From Burkholderiales bacterium (GTDB lineage: Bacteria; Pseudomonadota; Gammaproteobacteria; Burkholderiales; UBA11063), in assembly GCA_026461645.1 (NCBI GenBank), contig JAPJMP010000012.1, forward strand, positions 1 through 7,075: a stretch of DNA of 7,075 bases, given 5' to 3'. The notes below the pieces were generated by a model, which was not told the DNA's origin, made no database searches, and saw only the letters and a program-made list of their open reading frames with translations. Position numbers and translations under genes: made by a program. This document shows, piece by piece, positions 6,902 to 7,075 of the stretch (its first letter is position 1; every line of letters begins with the position of its first letter).

Positions 6902-6997
6902 TGAAACATGATATAACCATATCAATGATGCTCAGTAAGGACTCTGTTGCGGAAGCCGTAAGATCTCCAAAATATGCGCACCACATGAGCTTTTTTT
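6895..6997 (+). ncRNA. Putative structured RNA ending in an intrinsic terminator
   Basis: A plus-strand segment that folds compactly. The outer stem AGCTCAT (6895-6901) with ATGAGCT (6985-6991) runs straight into seven T residues (6991-6997). Inside, hairpin one is TGATAT-AACC-ATATCA (6909-6924). Hairpin two is TTGCGG-AAG-CCGTAA (6947-6961) with one G-U pair, extended by GGA and TCC (6939-6941 and 6966-6968) around a small internal loop. The stretch 6937-6984 is clearly richer in G+C than its surroundings, as expected for a structured RNA. A possible promoter (TTGACT at 6888-6893, GATATA 17 nt later) would overlap the element and start transcription inside it, so the real 5' end may lie upstream or the promoter may be spurious. 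I do not recognise it as 6S, 4.5S, tmRNA, RNase P RNA or a known riboswitch. Alternatives are a leader attenuator for a gene beyond the window or a small mobile inverted-repeat element. No coding gene was found in 6750-7075; 6998-7075 shows nothing interpretable. Confidence 0.45.
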
Positions 6998-7075
6998 ATG
7001 TCTGTATAAAATGATAAATAATTTTGTAGCCAAATTTATTAACCTGAATATTGCATAAAAAACATTGGTTAAAGC

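Noticed and set aside
6895..6997. 6S RNA, 4.5S RNA or a tRNA as the identity of the structured element
   Set aside because: It is shorter than 6S RNA and lacks its long bulged hairpin, lacks the GGAAGGAAGCAGCC-type core of 4.5S RNA, and has no tRNA T-arm sequence.
6924..7035. Minus-strand open stretch of about 36 codons through the structured element, reading FWRSYGFRNRVLTEHH near its end
   Set aside because: It looks faintly like the end of a transposase, but it has no good start or ribosome site, is very short, and the same bases are better explained by the hairpins on the plus strand. A translated search against IS elements would settle it.

Overview
The window comes from a very A+T-rich bacterial genome, most likely a gammaproteobacterium. 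The basis is gene order: a FolC-like gene, then a membrane-anchored SPOR-domain protein, cvpA and purF, which is the classic gammaproteobacterial folC-dedD-cvpA-purF cluster. The low G+C and the decay of individual genes would suit a host-associated or genome-reducing lineage (Legionellales-like, Francisella-like and similar), but the sequence does not allow a genus to be named.

Layout. Positions 1-152 are an AT-rich leader with a sigma70-type -10 box. From 153 to 5134 six plus-strand genes lie nearly end to end: a small conserved acidic protein of unknown function (153-527), a FolC-family protein with eroded catalytic motifs (561-1769), a DedD-like SPOR protein (1769-2458), cvpA (2482-2997), purF (3029-4483) and nadD (4490-5134). 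Gaps are 33 nt or less, and one start overlaps the preceding stop by a base, so they probably form one operon. PurF starts de novo purine synthesis, NadD makes the NAD precursor deamido-NAD, and the SPOR and CvpA-like proteins belong to the envelope. accD, which usually precedes folC in this cluster, is absent.

The minus-strand block at 5131-6737 converges on nadD; the two stop codons overlap within the bases TTAA. It holds a predicted exported, possibly lipid-anchored, NTF2-fold protein resembling the CaMKII-association-domain family (5131-5778). Upstream of it is an unrecognised secreted cysteine-containing protein (5825-6737) whose reading frame is broken by one shift. Both appear to be driven by a near-consensus promoter at 6808-6837.

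The last 240 bases hold no convincing gene. They do hold a compact plus-strand structure (6895-6997): two internal hairpins enclosed by a 7-bp stem that runs into seven T residues. A further competing copy of one stem arm lies upstream (6856-6865). This looks like an intrinsic-terminator-ended small RNA or attenuator, or a small inverted-repeat element. Together with the motif-eroded FolC and the broken secreted gene it is the part of the window most worth a second look.
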